Positions 44,107-52,212 of a stretch of 64,000 bases of DNA are shown piece after piece. Position 1 is the first letter of the stretch. Each line of letters starts with the position of its first letter. The notes beneath the pieces are model-generated. The model was not told the origin of the DNA and did no database searches. It saw nothing but the letters and a program-made list of their open reading frames with translations. Location: NCBI GenBank assembly GCA_902826095.1, contig CADEDN010000011.1:1-64000 (forward strand), written 5' to 3'. The stretch is from an uncultured Alphaproteobacteria bacterium (GTDB taxonomy: Bacteria > Pseudomonadota > Alphaproteobacteria > Caulobacterales > Parvularculaceae). Position numbers and translations under genes: made by a program.

Positions 44107-45243
44107 ATGCGCAAATTGACAGCGGCGGCCGCCGTCGCGTTGCTGCTCGCGGCTTGCGGCGCCAAGACTTTCACCAAACCGCCAACTGACGGCGCCGTCA
44201 TCGGCATGGCGCGGCGGGACTTTCAGGACGACGGACGCCGGACATGGGATAAGAAGGCGGCGCGGCCGCTGTCGACGATTGTCTGGTATCCCGCGGCCGA
44301 CGACGCGAAAATGGCGGAAGTCGCGTTTCCGGCGGACGATCCCGTCTTCATCGGCGGCTGGGCGGCGAGCGACGCGACGATAGCGCCGGGCGATCGATTG
44401 CCGCTCGTCACGCTCTCCCACGGAGACGGCGGCTCGGCGCTGCAGATGATGTGGCTCGGCCGGCGGCTCGCCGCAAAAGGGTACATCGTCGCCGCCGTCG
44501 ATCATCACGGCGATACGGCGGCGGAACCGAATCTTGATGTTCGCGGGTTTTTGATGCCATGGGAGCGCGCACGCGATATTTCCGCGATGATCGATCAGCT
44601 CATCGCCGACCCGACCTTTGGCCCGCGCATCGACGCAGGGCGGATCGTCGGCGCCGGCTTTTCCCGCGGCGGCTACGCGATGGCGGCGCTCGCCGGCGGT
44701 GAGACGTCCCTCGCCCGCTTTCAGAAATTCTGCGCCAGCAGCGCGCGCGACGCGACCTGCGAGCCGCAGCCTGAGTTTCAGGACTCGCAGGCCGCATTCG
44801 ACGACATGCTTCAAAATGACGCCGCAGTGCGTATCGCGCTCGCGGATCACGCCGGCTCCTTCGCCGATCCTCGCATCAGATCGTTCGCGCTGCTCGCCCC
44901 GGCGCTCACGCAGGCTCTTACCGACGAAAGCTTGCTCAAGATTTCGGCGCCGATGCTGATCATCGCCGGAGACAAGGACGCCAAGGCGCCAATCGCCGCC
45001 AACGCGCGGCGGCTCGCCGACAAGGTGAGCGCCGCACGCCTCGAGCTTATCGCCGGCGCCGGCCACAATGTATTTCTTGACCAATGCGTGCCGAAGAAAC
45101 AACGCACCGTGCGCGCCTGCCGCGACACCAGCGGCGCCGACCGCATGGCGATCCACGAGGAAACGGCCGCGCTTGTCGCCAGTCATTTCGAGGCGAGCCT
45201 TGCGGCGAAATCGCCGGCGACCGCGGCGTTAACTCTTCGTTAA
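44107..45243 (+). CDS. Alpha/beta hydrolase lipoprotein
   Basis: A 378-residue envelope protein. The lipoprotein signal ends LLLAACGA (Cys near 17). The hydrolase fold has LPLVTLSHGDGG (near 99), a nucleophile elbow GAGFSRGGYA (Ser near 183), the acid region LIIAGDKDAKAPI, and a His in AGAGHNVFLDQC. It contains several Cys residues (CASSARDATCE and the C-terminal CVPKKQRTVRAC) that may form disulfides. It is similar in order to platelet-activating-factor acetylhydrolase/dienelactone-hydrolase-like proteins. The substrate is unknown. The stop codon overlaps a CtrA-type site. Confidence 0.83.
   Translation: MRKLTAAAAVALLLAACGAKTFTKPPTDGAVIGMARRDFQDDGRRTWDKKAARPLSTIVWYPAADDAKMAEVAFPADDPVFIGGWAASDATIAPGDRLPLVTLSHGDGGSALQMMWLGRRLAAKGYIVAAVDHHGDTAAEPNLDVRGFLMPWERARDISAMIDQLIADPTFGPRIDAGRIVGAGFSRGGYAMAALAGGETSLARFQKFCASSARDATCEPQPEFQDSQAAFDDMLQNDAAVRIALADHAGSFADPRIRSFALLAPALTQALTDESLLKISAPMLIIAGDKDAKAPIAANARRLADKVSAARLELIAGAGHNVFLDQCVPKKQRTVRACRDTSGADRMAIHEETAALVASHFEASLAAKSPATAALTLR
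45229..45243. promoter_or_regulatory. CtrA-type site (TTAA-N7-TTAA)
   Basis: The sequence TTAACTCTTCGTTAA is a full match to the alphaproteobacterial CtrA consensus. It overlaps the stop codon of the alpha/beta hydrolase and lies about 54 bp before the ATG of the 65-residue protein, where a promoter would be. CtrA is the cell-cycle master regulator of alphaproteobacteria; the link to this gene is inference. Confidence 0.55.
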
Positions 45244-45296
45244 CCGCCGCGAATCACTCTGCTTGTGTACATTCAGTAAGGCGGGGGCCTTGGGCG

Positions 45297-45494
45297 ATGC
45301 GGGCGCGGGCGGACGTGTCGGTGGAAGAACTCTTCAAGCGTCTCGGCGAAACGCCGATGACGCGCAAGGCGCGCGCGGACAGCGTGTTCCGGCGCCTGCG
45401 CGAAACTGAAGAGGACGAATTCCGCGGCTCCTTCATCCGTGCGCCAATCAAGCCCAAACGCGCCGCCGCGGCGCCAAAGGCCAAAGAGAAGTAG
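45297..45494 (+). CDS. Small hypothetical protein, 65 residues
   Basis: A 65-residue soluble protein rich in charged residues. An amphipathic N-terminal helix (DVSVEELFKRLGETPM) is followed by RKARADSVFRRLRETEEDEF and a basic Lys/Ala tail (KPKRAAAAPKAKEK). The ATG at 45297 follows a G-rich stretch. There is no known family. The preceding CtrA-type box at 45229-45243 supports an independent, possibly cell-cycle-controlled gene. The basic tail could contact nucleic acid, which is only a guess. Confidence 0.5.
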   Translation: MRARADVSVEELFKRLGETPMTRKARADSVFRRLRETEEDEFRGSFIRAPIKPKRAAAAPKAKEK

Positions 45495-45673
45495 CGCGCA
45501 GCCTTCGACCATGCCGGCGCGACTGGCGGCGGCAAAATCCCCAAATCAAGGAAATTTCCGCCCGGCCGCGCGTGCGAACGGCAATTTGGGCCGTCCGGCG
45601 GGATTCCTTCATTCCTTGACCCGTCAGCCTTTTCGGGCGCATGATTGGATAAATGCTCGCGCGGGGGCGGGTT

Positions 45674-46576
45674 ATGATCAGACTCTTTCGGATCACGGGG
45701 CTTTTGGCGGCGACGGCGGCCCTCGCGGCGTGCGCGACGAACGACCTGATTGTCGGCCATCTTGAGGTCGACCCGACGCAGGCGCCGGCAGGCTCTGTCA
45801 TTGAGATCAGGTCCGAGGTCAGAAACGTCGGCGACAAGGCCGTCTATCCGAGCATCGACCTCGGCATCTACGAGAGCGCGACCGAGTTCTTGCCGATCAA
45901 GGATTTCGACGGCTGGGCCGACGATGTCCCCCTGGCGCCCGGACAAACGCAGAGCGATGTCACCCGTGAAGCGATACCGACGACGCTTGCGCCTGGCGGC
46001 TATTTTGTTTGCGGCGACGCCGATCCCGAAAATCGCGTCAAGGAATCGAACGAGGACAACAACCGCCTCTGCACGCCGCTGACCATCGTTCCCGGAAAGC
46101 CGGTGAGCGCCGACCTTGTCGTCGACAAGATCATTCCCGGTGATTTCGTCGAAGCGAGCCGGATCGTCACCGTCCGCATCCGCAACGCCGGCACGGCGAC
46201 CGCCAATGGGCCGTTCCGCATCATGGCGTTCCGCCGCGCGCCGCGTCAGCCGCTTCTTCTCATCGAATGCGCGCTGACGGAAGGCCAGCTTTCGGCGGGA
46301 AGCCCATCCTCCTGCAACGATCTTGAATTTGACGGCGCGATCGCGCCAGGCGTTTCGAAAGACCTCACCGGCTATTTCGCGTATGTCGTCTCGAACGGCG
46401 CCGCATTCGTGCGCCAGCCGGTAAAGCCCGGCTACAAGCCGCCGCTCGTCAGCCGGACGATCGACTTCATGGTCGACGGATGTTTCCCGCCGGATGACAG
46501 CCGCCCGGTTCATTGCCGGATCGAAGAGATCGACGAGATCAACAATTTCAAGGAAGCGACTTTCAAGTCGCGTTAG
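45674..46576 (+). CDS. Lipoprotein with two CARDB-type domains
   Basis: A 300-residue lipoprotein (lipobox LAACA, Cys near 20). Two Ig-like modules of the CARDB (cell adhesion related domain in bacteria) kind are visible. The first has SVIEIRSEVRNVGDKAV and ends in ESNEDNNR; the second has IVTVRIRNAGTATANGPF and ends in EEIDEINNF. The Glu/Asn-Asn ends are typical of CARDB. It is probably surface- or periplasm-facing and may take part in adhesion or complex assembly. It is monocistronic. Confidence 0.8.
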   Translation: MIRLFRITGLLAATAALAACATNDLIVGHLEVDPTQAPAGSVIEIRSEVRNVGDKAVYPSIDLGIYESATEFLPIKDFDGWADDVPLAPGQTQSDVTREAIPTTLAPGGYFVCGDADPENRVKESNEDNNRLCTPLTIVPGKPVSADLVVDKIIPGDFVEASRIVTVRIRNAGTATANGPFRIMAFRRAPRQPLLLIECALTEGQLSAGSPSSCNDLEFDGAIAPGVSKDLTGYFAYVVSNGAAFVRQPVKPGYKPPLVSRTIDFMVDGCFPPDDSRPVHCRIEEIDEINNFKEATFKSR

Positions 46577-46621
46577 GGCGCAACCGATTTATCTGCGACC
46601 AGCCGCCAGCGGCTGTAAGGA

Positions 46622-47179
46622 TCAGGGCTTTGCCAGCAGACACACCTGCCCGCGCCGCCAGGGCGTGAGATAGAGCGGCTTGCCAAGCGCGGCGATGGTC
46701 GGGTGGTACTCGGGCCGCTGCGCATCATGGATGATCATGAGGCCCCCGCGGTCGAGAATCTCCCAGCCGGTTTCTATGCAGAATTTCCGCGCGCGTCCGT
46801 CGACGAAAATGCAGTCGAAGCCATGGCCGAGCGTTGTCGGGTGTTCGACATAATCCTTGAAAATGCTGCGATCGGACTCAGCGCGCTTGCGCCAGGCCTG
46901 GCGCGCGCCGCGGAAGAGACCGAAAAACTGGCGATCGGGTTCGGGGCTCGACGGTTCTTTCAGATAATAGGAAAGCCGCGGGTCGTTCGCCGCCGCTTTC
47001 ACTTTCTCGTACCAGAGGGGGTGGTGCTCAATCGACACCATTTTTTCGATCGAGGCGTAGCGCTTCAGGAAGTCGATCGTCGAACCGCCTGAGCCCCATT
47101 CCAGAAAACGCGTCGGGGCGAGCGCGGCCAGCGCCGCGGCGATCTGCGAATATTCGACCGGGTCCATGTAGACGCGCAT
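46622..47179 (-). CDS. Class I SAM-dependent methyltransferase-like protein
   Basis: A 185-residue cytosolic protein. The Rossmann start FLEWGSGGSTIDFLKRYA resembles SAM motif I, followed by VSIEHHPLWYEKV (acidic loop) and DCIFVDGRARKFC, and a post-motif DRGGLMIIHDAQRPEY. The FVDGRAR segment recalls methyltransferase-like proteins of polysaccharide clusters. The catalytic target is unknown. It lies tail to tail with the CARDB lipoprotein and is followed by the S9 peptidase-like gene in the opposite direction of flow. Confidence 0.78.
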   Translation of the reverse strand: MRVYMDPVEYSQIAAALAALAPTRFLEWGSGGSTIDFLKRYASIEKMVSIEHHPLWYEKVKAAANDPRLSYYLKEPSSPEPDRQFFGLFRGARQAWRKRAESDRSIFKDYVEHPTTLGHGFDCIFVDGRARKFCIETGWEILDRGGLMIIHDAQRPEYHPTIAALGKPLYLTPWRRGQVCLLAKP

Positions 47180-47249
47180 TCGTCAGCCCCCGAGGGAAGA
47201 TGCGCCGCCCCTTACACCGAGTTCGCGCCGGAGAAAACCGCGGCTGGCG

Positions 47250-49178
47250 TCAATTGCGTCCGATATGCACGGCGACGAAGGCGTCGATCTCCTTCAGCGC
47301 CTGGAGTCGCGTTTCGCTCCCCGAGAGCCAGTGGTCCTCGCCTTTGAGCTTGACCAGGCGAACGGGCTTTCCGGCTTTCTTGAGCGCCGCCTCCATTTTT
47401 GCGCTCTGATTGAACGGCACGACCGTGTCGTCATTTCCGTGCAACAGCAGCACCGGCGCCTTGAAATTCGAGGCCGCGTTGACCGGGGAGATCGCTTCGA
47501 TTTTCTCCTTTTCCGCGCTGCGGTCGCCGATGAGCTTTGTCCAATAGGCGTAGGTCAGGCTGTTGGCCCCTCTTATGCGGACGGTCTCAATCAGCATTTC
47601 GTTGAGGTCGCTTACAGGCGCGATCGCCACGACGCACTTATAAAGATCCGGCGTGAATGCGCCTCCCGCCAACGCCGAATAGCCGCCAAAGCCCCGGCCG
47701 ACGATGCAGACGCGATCGGCGTCCGCCCACCCCTTTTTGACAAGCAGATTTACGCCATCGGTCACATCGTTCTGAATGCCGGCGCCCCATTCGCCATTGC
47801 CGGCATCAAGATGCGCGACGCCGAATCCCGCCGAGCCGCGAAAATTCGGTTGGAAAACAAGATAACCGCGATTTGCGAAATACTGCGCGAGATAGTCGAA
47901 TCCCACCCGGTCATAGCCGTCGGGTTCGCTATGCGGCAACACGATGAGCGGCAACTTTTTGCCGAGTTCGACGCCGGGCGGGGCAGTTACGATTGCCGGA
48001 ATCTTGCGTCCATCGCGCGCCGGAAAATCGATCGGCGTGGCGACGCCGACATCGCCGTCCGCGATGCGCTTGTATCTTCGGGCGATCGGGACCATCGACT
48101 TCGCCGCCGTGTCGAGCAGATAATACGCAGGCGCCTGCGCGCCGCCCTCGATCAGCAATAACAGCTTAGACTGATCATCCGTCCAATCGCGAAGGCGCAC
48201 TGCCGCAGTGGGAAACTTGGCGACAAGCGACTTCATGATTGCATCAATCGACGCGTCACTCATCGCATAACTCGGCGAGACGCCCGAAAATCCGACGCCG
48301 ACGATGGTTCTGTCGGTCTCAGTGTAAATGGTCTCAACATCACGATTGTCTGCGGAGTACAGAGGAGCCGAAATCGATCCGTCGAAGCCAAGCCGCGACA
48401 ATCGGCGCACCGGCTCTCCGTCGCCCATCTTGCCGACGATCAGCGCGTCTTTTTCAGGCGTCACCGCCACCATTTGCAGCGAAGGGAGGCCGACCACCTT
48501 CTCGCGGTAGGTCTCCGTCAGATCAGGCGCGCTGCCGCGGAGGATCCGATAAATGCGTTGTTTCTCATCATACTCTTCCCGCCCGAGGATCATCCCATCG
48601 CTGTCCACGATCCAATCGATCGTCGATGGAGAACCCTTGGCGACGATTTGGCCGCGCCCTGAATCAAGATCCACCGCATAAAGATCGTATGTCGGCGCGC
48701 CGCCGGGATTGTCTGAGTACGCCGGCATGAAAACGTCATTCGTACCCGACCTAAGTCCAAATATTTTCCCAAGGCCGGTTTGCGCCGGATGAAGTCCGCT
48801 CGTGTCCCTGAGCAAGACCGCTAATTTGCCGGTCTCGATATTGAATGAAATGGCGCCCGAGGACTCAAAATCCCGCGCATATTTCGCAAATTCAGCCGTC
48901 TTGGATGCGGAAAGCACCGCGTGTTTCGATTCTGGAAAAGAAACGGAACGCGCTTTGAATTCTCCACGCGCGGCGCCGACGACGTCTCCGCCGACCTTCG
49001 AGACGACGAAATACTCGTGATCTCCCTCGCGCTGGATGTAAGCGAAATGCGTCCCGTCGGGCGACAGGGCGACGTCGATGATGTCCGGCAGCTCACCATA
49101 GGCTTCGATTGGCGGCGCAGCGGAGGCGCCGGCGGCGAGCGACCACAAGCAGGCGGCGACTGCTGCGGCTGACTTCAT
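47250..49178 (-). CDS. S9-family prolyl-oligopeptidase-like protein, catalytic Ser replaced by Gly
   Basis: A 642-residue secreted protein. A signal peptide (to about residue 20, ASA|APP) precedes a beta-propeller-like domain with DVALSPDGTHFAY and others (about 25-385), and a C-terminal alpha/beta hydrolase domain. The expected GxSxGG nucleophile motif reads CIVGRGFGGYSALAGG: the Ser position is Gly (codon GGC, one base from AGC). The Asp (HGNDDTVVPF) and His (KGEDHWLSG) of the triad remain. It is therefore likely inactive as a serine peptidase, or has another function. Confidence 0.85.
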   Translation of the reverse strand: MKSAAAVAACLWSLAAGASAAPPIEAYGELPDIIDVALSPDGTHFAYIQREGDHEYFVVSKVGGDVVGAARGEFKARSVSFPESKHAVLSASKTAEFAKYARDFESSGAISFNIETGKLAVLLRDTSGLHPAQTGLGKIFGLRSGTNDVFMPAYSDNPGGAPTYDLYAVDLDSGRGQIVAKGSPSTIDWIVDSDGMILGREEYDEKQRIYRILRGSAPDLTETYREKVVGLPSLQMVAVTPEKDALIVGKMGDGEPVRRLSRLGFDGSISAPLYSADNRDVETIYTETDRTIVGVGFSGVSPSYAMSDASIDAIMKSLVAKFPTAAVRLRDWTDDQSKLLLLIEGGAQAPAYYLLDTAAKSMVPIARRYKRIADGDVGVATPIDFPARDGRKIPAIVTAPPGVELGKKLPLIVLPHSEPDGYDRVGFDYLAQYFANRGYLVFQPNFRGSAGFGVAHLDAGNGEWGAGIQNDVTDGVNLLVKKGWADADRVCIVGRGFGGYSALAGGAFTPDLYKCVVAIAPVSDLNEMLIETVRIRGANSLTYAYWTKLIGDRSAEKEKIEAISPVNAASNFKAPVLLLHGNDDTVVPFNQSAKMEAALKKAGKPVRLVKLKGEDHWLSGSETRLQALKEIDAFVAVHIGRN

Positions 49179-49290
49179 TGAATTCCCCTAATAGGCGCAC
49201 CCTCTGGTAGCGCATTTTCACAATAATCGCGAGCCGGCGGCCCGTCCTGCGTGGGACCAGGGCGATCACATATGGCGCCGCAATGCCTCA

Positions 49291-49314
49291 CCCTCTCCCG
49301 CTTGCGGGAGAGGG
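49291..49314. repeat. Perfect 11-bp palindrome, dispersed repeat type
   Basis: CCCTCTCCCGC (49291-49301) and GCGGGAGAGGG (49304-49314) form an 11-bp stem with a 2-nt gap. This sequence type is a very common extragenic palindrome in alphaproteobacteria and some gammaproteobacteria. Confidence 0.75.
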
Positions 49315-49541
49315 TGGCGCACCAAATGCGGCCGCCCTGCGCGAGGGACGAAGCCTCCCGATTGCTTTAAATGCCGTGACTGACCAAGGAACCGGACCAT
49401 TCTTGCGCCCGCCCCGCCGTCGCCCTGGCGCGCGGCGCCGCCTTGCGATTGATCTGCCGTGTACGGAGCGCCCTCCTGGGGTTGCAGCGCAGCGGAATTT
49501 TTTTAACCATCTAGCGGATTGATTCTCCGCCACAAAAAAAG

Positions 49542-49577
49542 TTATCCCCCACCTTATCCCCCACCTTATCCCACACC
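49542..49577. repeat. 12-bp tandem repeat, three units
   Basis: Units TTATCCCCCACC at 49542-49553 and 49554-49565 are identical; the third (TTATCCCACACC, 49566-49577) differs by one base. The 12-bp period keeps reading frame. On the minus strand it encodes repeated Val-Gly-Asp-Lys. No complete gene covers it. Confidence 0.7.
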
Positions 49578-49846
49578 CCGAAAGGCGAGGTAGACTGATC
49601 ATGCGCCGACGAATTTCCTTGCTGGCGCCGCCGATCGTCGGCGCGGTGAAGATGAGCGAAGGAATGGACAGGCGTATGCAGCAAAGCGTTGCGATCCCTG
49701 CGACGCGCCGGGGGTTCGGCGCCGCGCCGGCGCGCGGAAGCGCGCGAATTCATGGTGACTTCGACGCGCTATTCGCCCGCAGCCCCTTATCGAAAGCCGA
49801 AAAACCCAAGCGCCCCCGCGGCGAAAAGCCCGGCCCCTCGACGACA

Positions 49847-49873
49847 AAAGGCGCCGCTTGCGGCGGCGCCTTT
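49847..49873 (-). terminator. Hairpin terminator of rplM-rpsI
   Basis: A perfect 11-bp stem AAAGGCGCCGC / GCGGCGCCTTT with a 5-nt loop lies 22 bp after the rpsI stop. On the minus strand it is followed by TTTTGTC. The GC-rich stem and T-run fit an intrinsic terminator. Confidence 0.75.
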
Positions 49874-49894
49874 CGCAAGCTCGAGACTGAACGC

Positions 49895-50380
49895 CTAGCG
49901 CTTCGAGAACTGGAACGAGCGGCGGGCTTTCTTGCGGCCGTATTTCTTTCGCTCGACGGCTCGGCTGTCGCGGGTCAAAAAGCCGCCGGCTTTGAGGACC
50001 GGTCGCAGAGAGGGCTCAAAATTGGTGAGCGCGCGCGCGATGCCGTGGCGGACGGCGCCCGCCTGTCCCGACGGGCCGGAGCCCTCGACGGTGCAGTAGA
50101 CGTCGTACTGGTCTTTGCGGTTGGCGGCGATTAGCGGCTGCTTGATGATCATCTGCAGCACCGGACGGCCGAAATAGGCGGCGTGGTCCTTCTTGTTGAC
50201 GATGATCCGGCCGGCGCCCGGCTTGATCCAGACGCGCGCGACGGCGGTCTTCCTTTTGCCGGTCGCGTAGGCGCGGCCGAGCTTGTCGATTTTCGGCTCG
50301 CGCACGATTTCCGGCTGCGCGGCGGCAAGACCCGCCTCGGCGGCGACGGTTTTCAGATCTTCGAAGGAGGTTGTGCTCAT
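49895..50380 (-). CDS. rpsI: 30S ribosomal protein S9
   Basis: A 161-residue ribosomal protein. After an N-terminal extension of about 37 residues (typical for alphaproteobacteria), the S9 core begins [18 protein letters not shown], contains GHGIARAL-type GIARALTNF and ends in the conserved basic tail [19 protein letters not shown], which reaches the ribosomal P site. It follows rplM by 3 bp, the normal operon. A hairpin terminator lies downstream. Confidence 0.98.
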   Translation of the reverse strand: MSTTSFEDLKTVAAEAGLAAAQPEIVREPKIDKLGRAYATGKRKTAVARVWIKPGAGRIIVNKKDHAAYFGRPVLQMIIKQPLIAANRKDQYDVYCTVEGSGPSGQAGAVRHGIARALTNFEPSLRPVLKAGGFLTRDSRAVERKKYGRKKARRSFQFSKR

Positions 50381-50383
50381 GGA

Positions 50384-50863
50384 TTAAGCGCTCTTCTTGA
50401 CGAGTTTCGCGTTTTTCGCGTTGAGGGCGACGACGTCGAGTTTCTGCGGATTTTGCGCCGCGTGCGGATGCTCGCCGCCGGCGTAGATTTTGAGGTTCGT
50501 CATTTGCCCGCGCGCGAGCGGCGAATCCTTCGGCATCATGCGGCGGACCGCGTTTTCGAGAACGCGTTCCGGAAAGCGTCCGTCAAGAAGCTCGGCGGCG
50601 GTGCGCTCCTTGATCCCGCCGGGAAAGCCGGTGTGCCAGTAGAATTTGTGCTGGGCGCGCTTGTCGCCGGTCAGGGCGACTTTGCCGGCGTTGACGACGA
50701 CGACGTAATCGCCGCAATCGACATGCGGCGTGAACATCGGCTTGTGCTTGCCTCTAAGGCGCGTCGCGATAACAGAAGCGAGACGGCCGACGACAAGCCC
50801 TTCGGCGTCGATCAGCACCCACTTCTTCTCCACGTCCGCGGCCTTGGCGGAATAGGTTTTCAT
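50384..50863 (-). CDS. rplM: 50S ribosomal protein L13
   Basis: A 159-residue ribosomal protein. The sequence [30 protein letters not shown] and [21 protein letters not shown] is the L13 signature, with [15 protein letters not shown] and [14 protein letters not shown] later. The ATG at 50863 is chosen by homology; the frame continues upstream through an untranslated leader that holds a strong terminator-like hairpin. It is the first gene of the rplM-rpsI operon. Confidence 0.98.
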   Translation of the reverse strand: MKTYSAKAADVEKKWVLIDAEGLVVGRLASVIATRLRGKHKPMFTPHVDCGDYVVVVNAGKVALTGDKRAQHKFYWHTGFPGGIKERTAAELLDGRFPERVLENAVRRMMPKDSPLARGQMTNLKIYAGGEHPHAAQNPQKLDVVALNAKNAKLVKKSA

Positions 50864-50881
50864 GGTCTTCTTTCCTGGTCC

Positions 50882-50932
50882 AAAGAAAAGGCCGGACTTG
50901 AAGATGGCGTCGCCCTTGACGCCCGTCCGGCC
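50882..50932 (-). promoter_or_regulatory. Attenuator-like nested hairpin in the rplM leader
   Basis: On the minus strand, GGCCGGAC (50932-50925) pairs with GTCCGGCC (50897-50890), enclosing a second stem GGCGTC/GACGCC (50923-50918 with 50911-50906). A T-rich run TTTTCTTT (50889-50882) follows. It sits between the rplM promoter and the rplM ATG at 50863. The layout fits an intrinsic terminator used as a leader attenuator, for example under L13 feedback. No such leader is known to me in this group. Confidence 0.6.
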
Positions 50933-50945
50933 GGATCGAGGGCGG

Positions 50946-50974
50946 CGGATAGCAGGCGCGATTTTTCCCGTCAA
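50946..50974 (-). promoter_or_regulatory. Sigma-70-type promoter of rplM-rpsI
   Basis: Minus strand: -35 TTGACG (50974-50969), a 17-nt spacer, and -10 TATCCG (50951-50946). Transcription would start about 7 nt further, right at the attenuator hairpin, giving a leader of about 75 nt before the ATG at 50863. Confidence 0.6.
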
Positions 50975-51105
50975 CGGGAATTGCGAGAACCTGCGAAAAA
51001 TAAGCATTTCTCCGGTGTGGTATTGAAATACCGTATCGTAAGCCGGCCGGCGCCGGAGCCGCTTCCTTTCTGCTATCAGAGCCTTCCCCAAAAAGGAGCC
51101 GCACG

Positions 51106-52212
51106 ATGCGCCTGACCGTCCTCATCCTGGCGATGATCGCCGTCGCCGCCCTCGCCGCCTGCGAACGCAAGGCGAAACCCGTCGCGCCTGACCCTGACGT
51201 GCCGGCGGAAGAAGCGCGCGAGGTCGCGGCCGCTGACGCCTATGCGGACGTCGGCGAAGCGGTGAACGCGGTCGCCTTCTGGTCGCATCCGAGCATCAAT
51301 TTTGAAGGCCTTCTGCTCGCGACGTCAGGACCCGCCATCGCGGCCTACAGCATCGAGACCGGCGAACAGCGCGCCAGCGCGATGATCGACGGACCGGCCG
51401 GCGGCGTCGCGGTCTTTTACGCAGGCGTCGGGCCGCAGGCGCAAGGCTACGCCGTCGTCACCAATGCGCTTGGCTATTCGTTTTTCAGGATTGACGGGCA
51501 GCCCGGCTCGCTGACGCCGGCGGCGAACATCGGCGGCGCGACCGCGCGCTTTTGCGTGGGACGGCGGGGCCCAGGGAACGTGCTTTATCAATTGCGCGAC
51601 GATACGGTCGAGCAAAGAGCGATCACCTTCAGCGCGGATGGCGGCGTGCTGCTCGCCGACGCCGCGGCCCTGGCGAAGATTGAGGGCGTCGCATTCTGCG
51701 CCGTCGACGACCGCAGCGGCGCCGTCATCACCGTCAGCGAAGACGGCGCAATCCGGCGCATCGACCCCGCAAGCGGCGAGAGCTTTGGCCTCGCGATTGC
51801 GACCGGCGTCAAGCCCGCCGGCGCCGCTTTGTTCCTGATGCGGACGGCCGAACCGGCGAATGCGCCAGGCGGCGCGGTGGCGCTGCTCGACGGCGCAAGC
51901 GGCGCGATCCGCTTTTACGACCTTGAGGACGGGCACGCGCTCGGGTCCGTTCGCATCAAATCGACCTTCGATCTGACGGCGGTTGAAAGCGCGACTGCGA
52001 TCGCCGCGGGTTCGGGCAATTATGGCGGCGTCTATCGCGACGGCGCGCTCGCGGTGGTGACGGCGGGGCCCGGCGCGCCGATCCGCCTCGTTCCCTGGAA
52101 CGGCGTTCTCGCCGCGCTTCAGCTGCCGCTCGGCGAGAATGTCGACCCGCGCGACCCCTCGCCCGCCGCCGAAGAGAAAGACTTGATCAATATCGAGTTT
52201 GTCGAGCCATGA
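51106..52212 (+). CDS. Beta-propeller-like lipoprotein
   Basis: A 368-residue lipoprotein (lipobox ALAAC, Cys near 19) with a Pro/Glu linker. The body has repeats of the propeller kind: [21 protein letters not shown], then [39 protein letters not shown] and [21 protein letters not shown]. The order resembles phytase-like or esterase-like beta-propeller proteins, but no catalytic motif is assignable. It is divergent from rplM. Its last 94 bp overlap the convergent ctaA 3' end. Confidence 0.78.
   Translation: MRLTVLILAMIAVAALAACERKAKPVAPDPDVPAEEAREVAAADAYADVGEAVNAVAFWSHPSINFEGLLLATSGPAIAAYSIETGEQRASAMIDGPAGGVAVFYAGVGPQAQGYAVVTNALGYSFFRIDGQPGSLTPAANIGGATARFCVGRRGPGNVLYQLRDDTVEQRAITFSADGGVLLADAAALAKIEGVAFCAVDDRSGAVITVSEDGAIRRIDPASGESFGLAIATGVKPAGAALFLMRTAEPANAPGGAVALLDGASGAIRFYDLEDGHALGSVRIKSTFDLTAVESATAIAAGSGNYGGVYRDGALAVVTAGPGAPIRLVPWNGVLAALQLPLGENVDPRDPSPAAEEKDLINIEFVEP

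Larger units (their letters stand above)
49179..49894. other. Gene-free spacer with repeats and rpsI terminator
   Basis: About 700 bp without a supported gene. It holds a widespread perfect palindrome (CCCTCTCCCGC-TT-GCGGGAGAGGG, 49291-49314). It also holds three 12-bp tandem units TTATCCCCCACC (49542-49577), on the minus strand a repeated Gly-Asp-Lys-Val pattern that may be an integrase remnant. The terminator of rpsI follows at 49847-49873. A 48-codon open frame at its right end overlaps the terminator and was not called. Confidence 0.5.

Noticed and set aside
49743-49898. Short Pro/Ala/Lys-rich open frame before rpsI
   Set aside because: It runs through the rpsI terminator and the end of rpsI in antisense; composition follows the GC-rich background.
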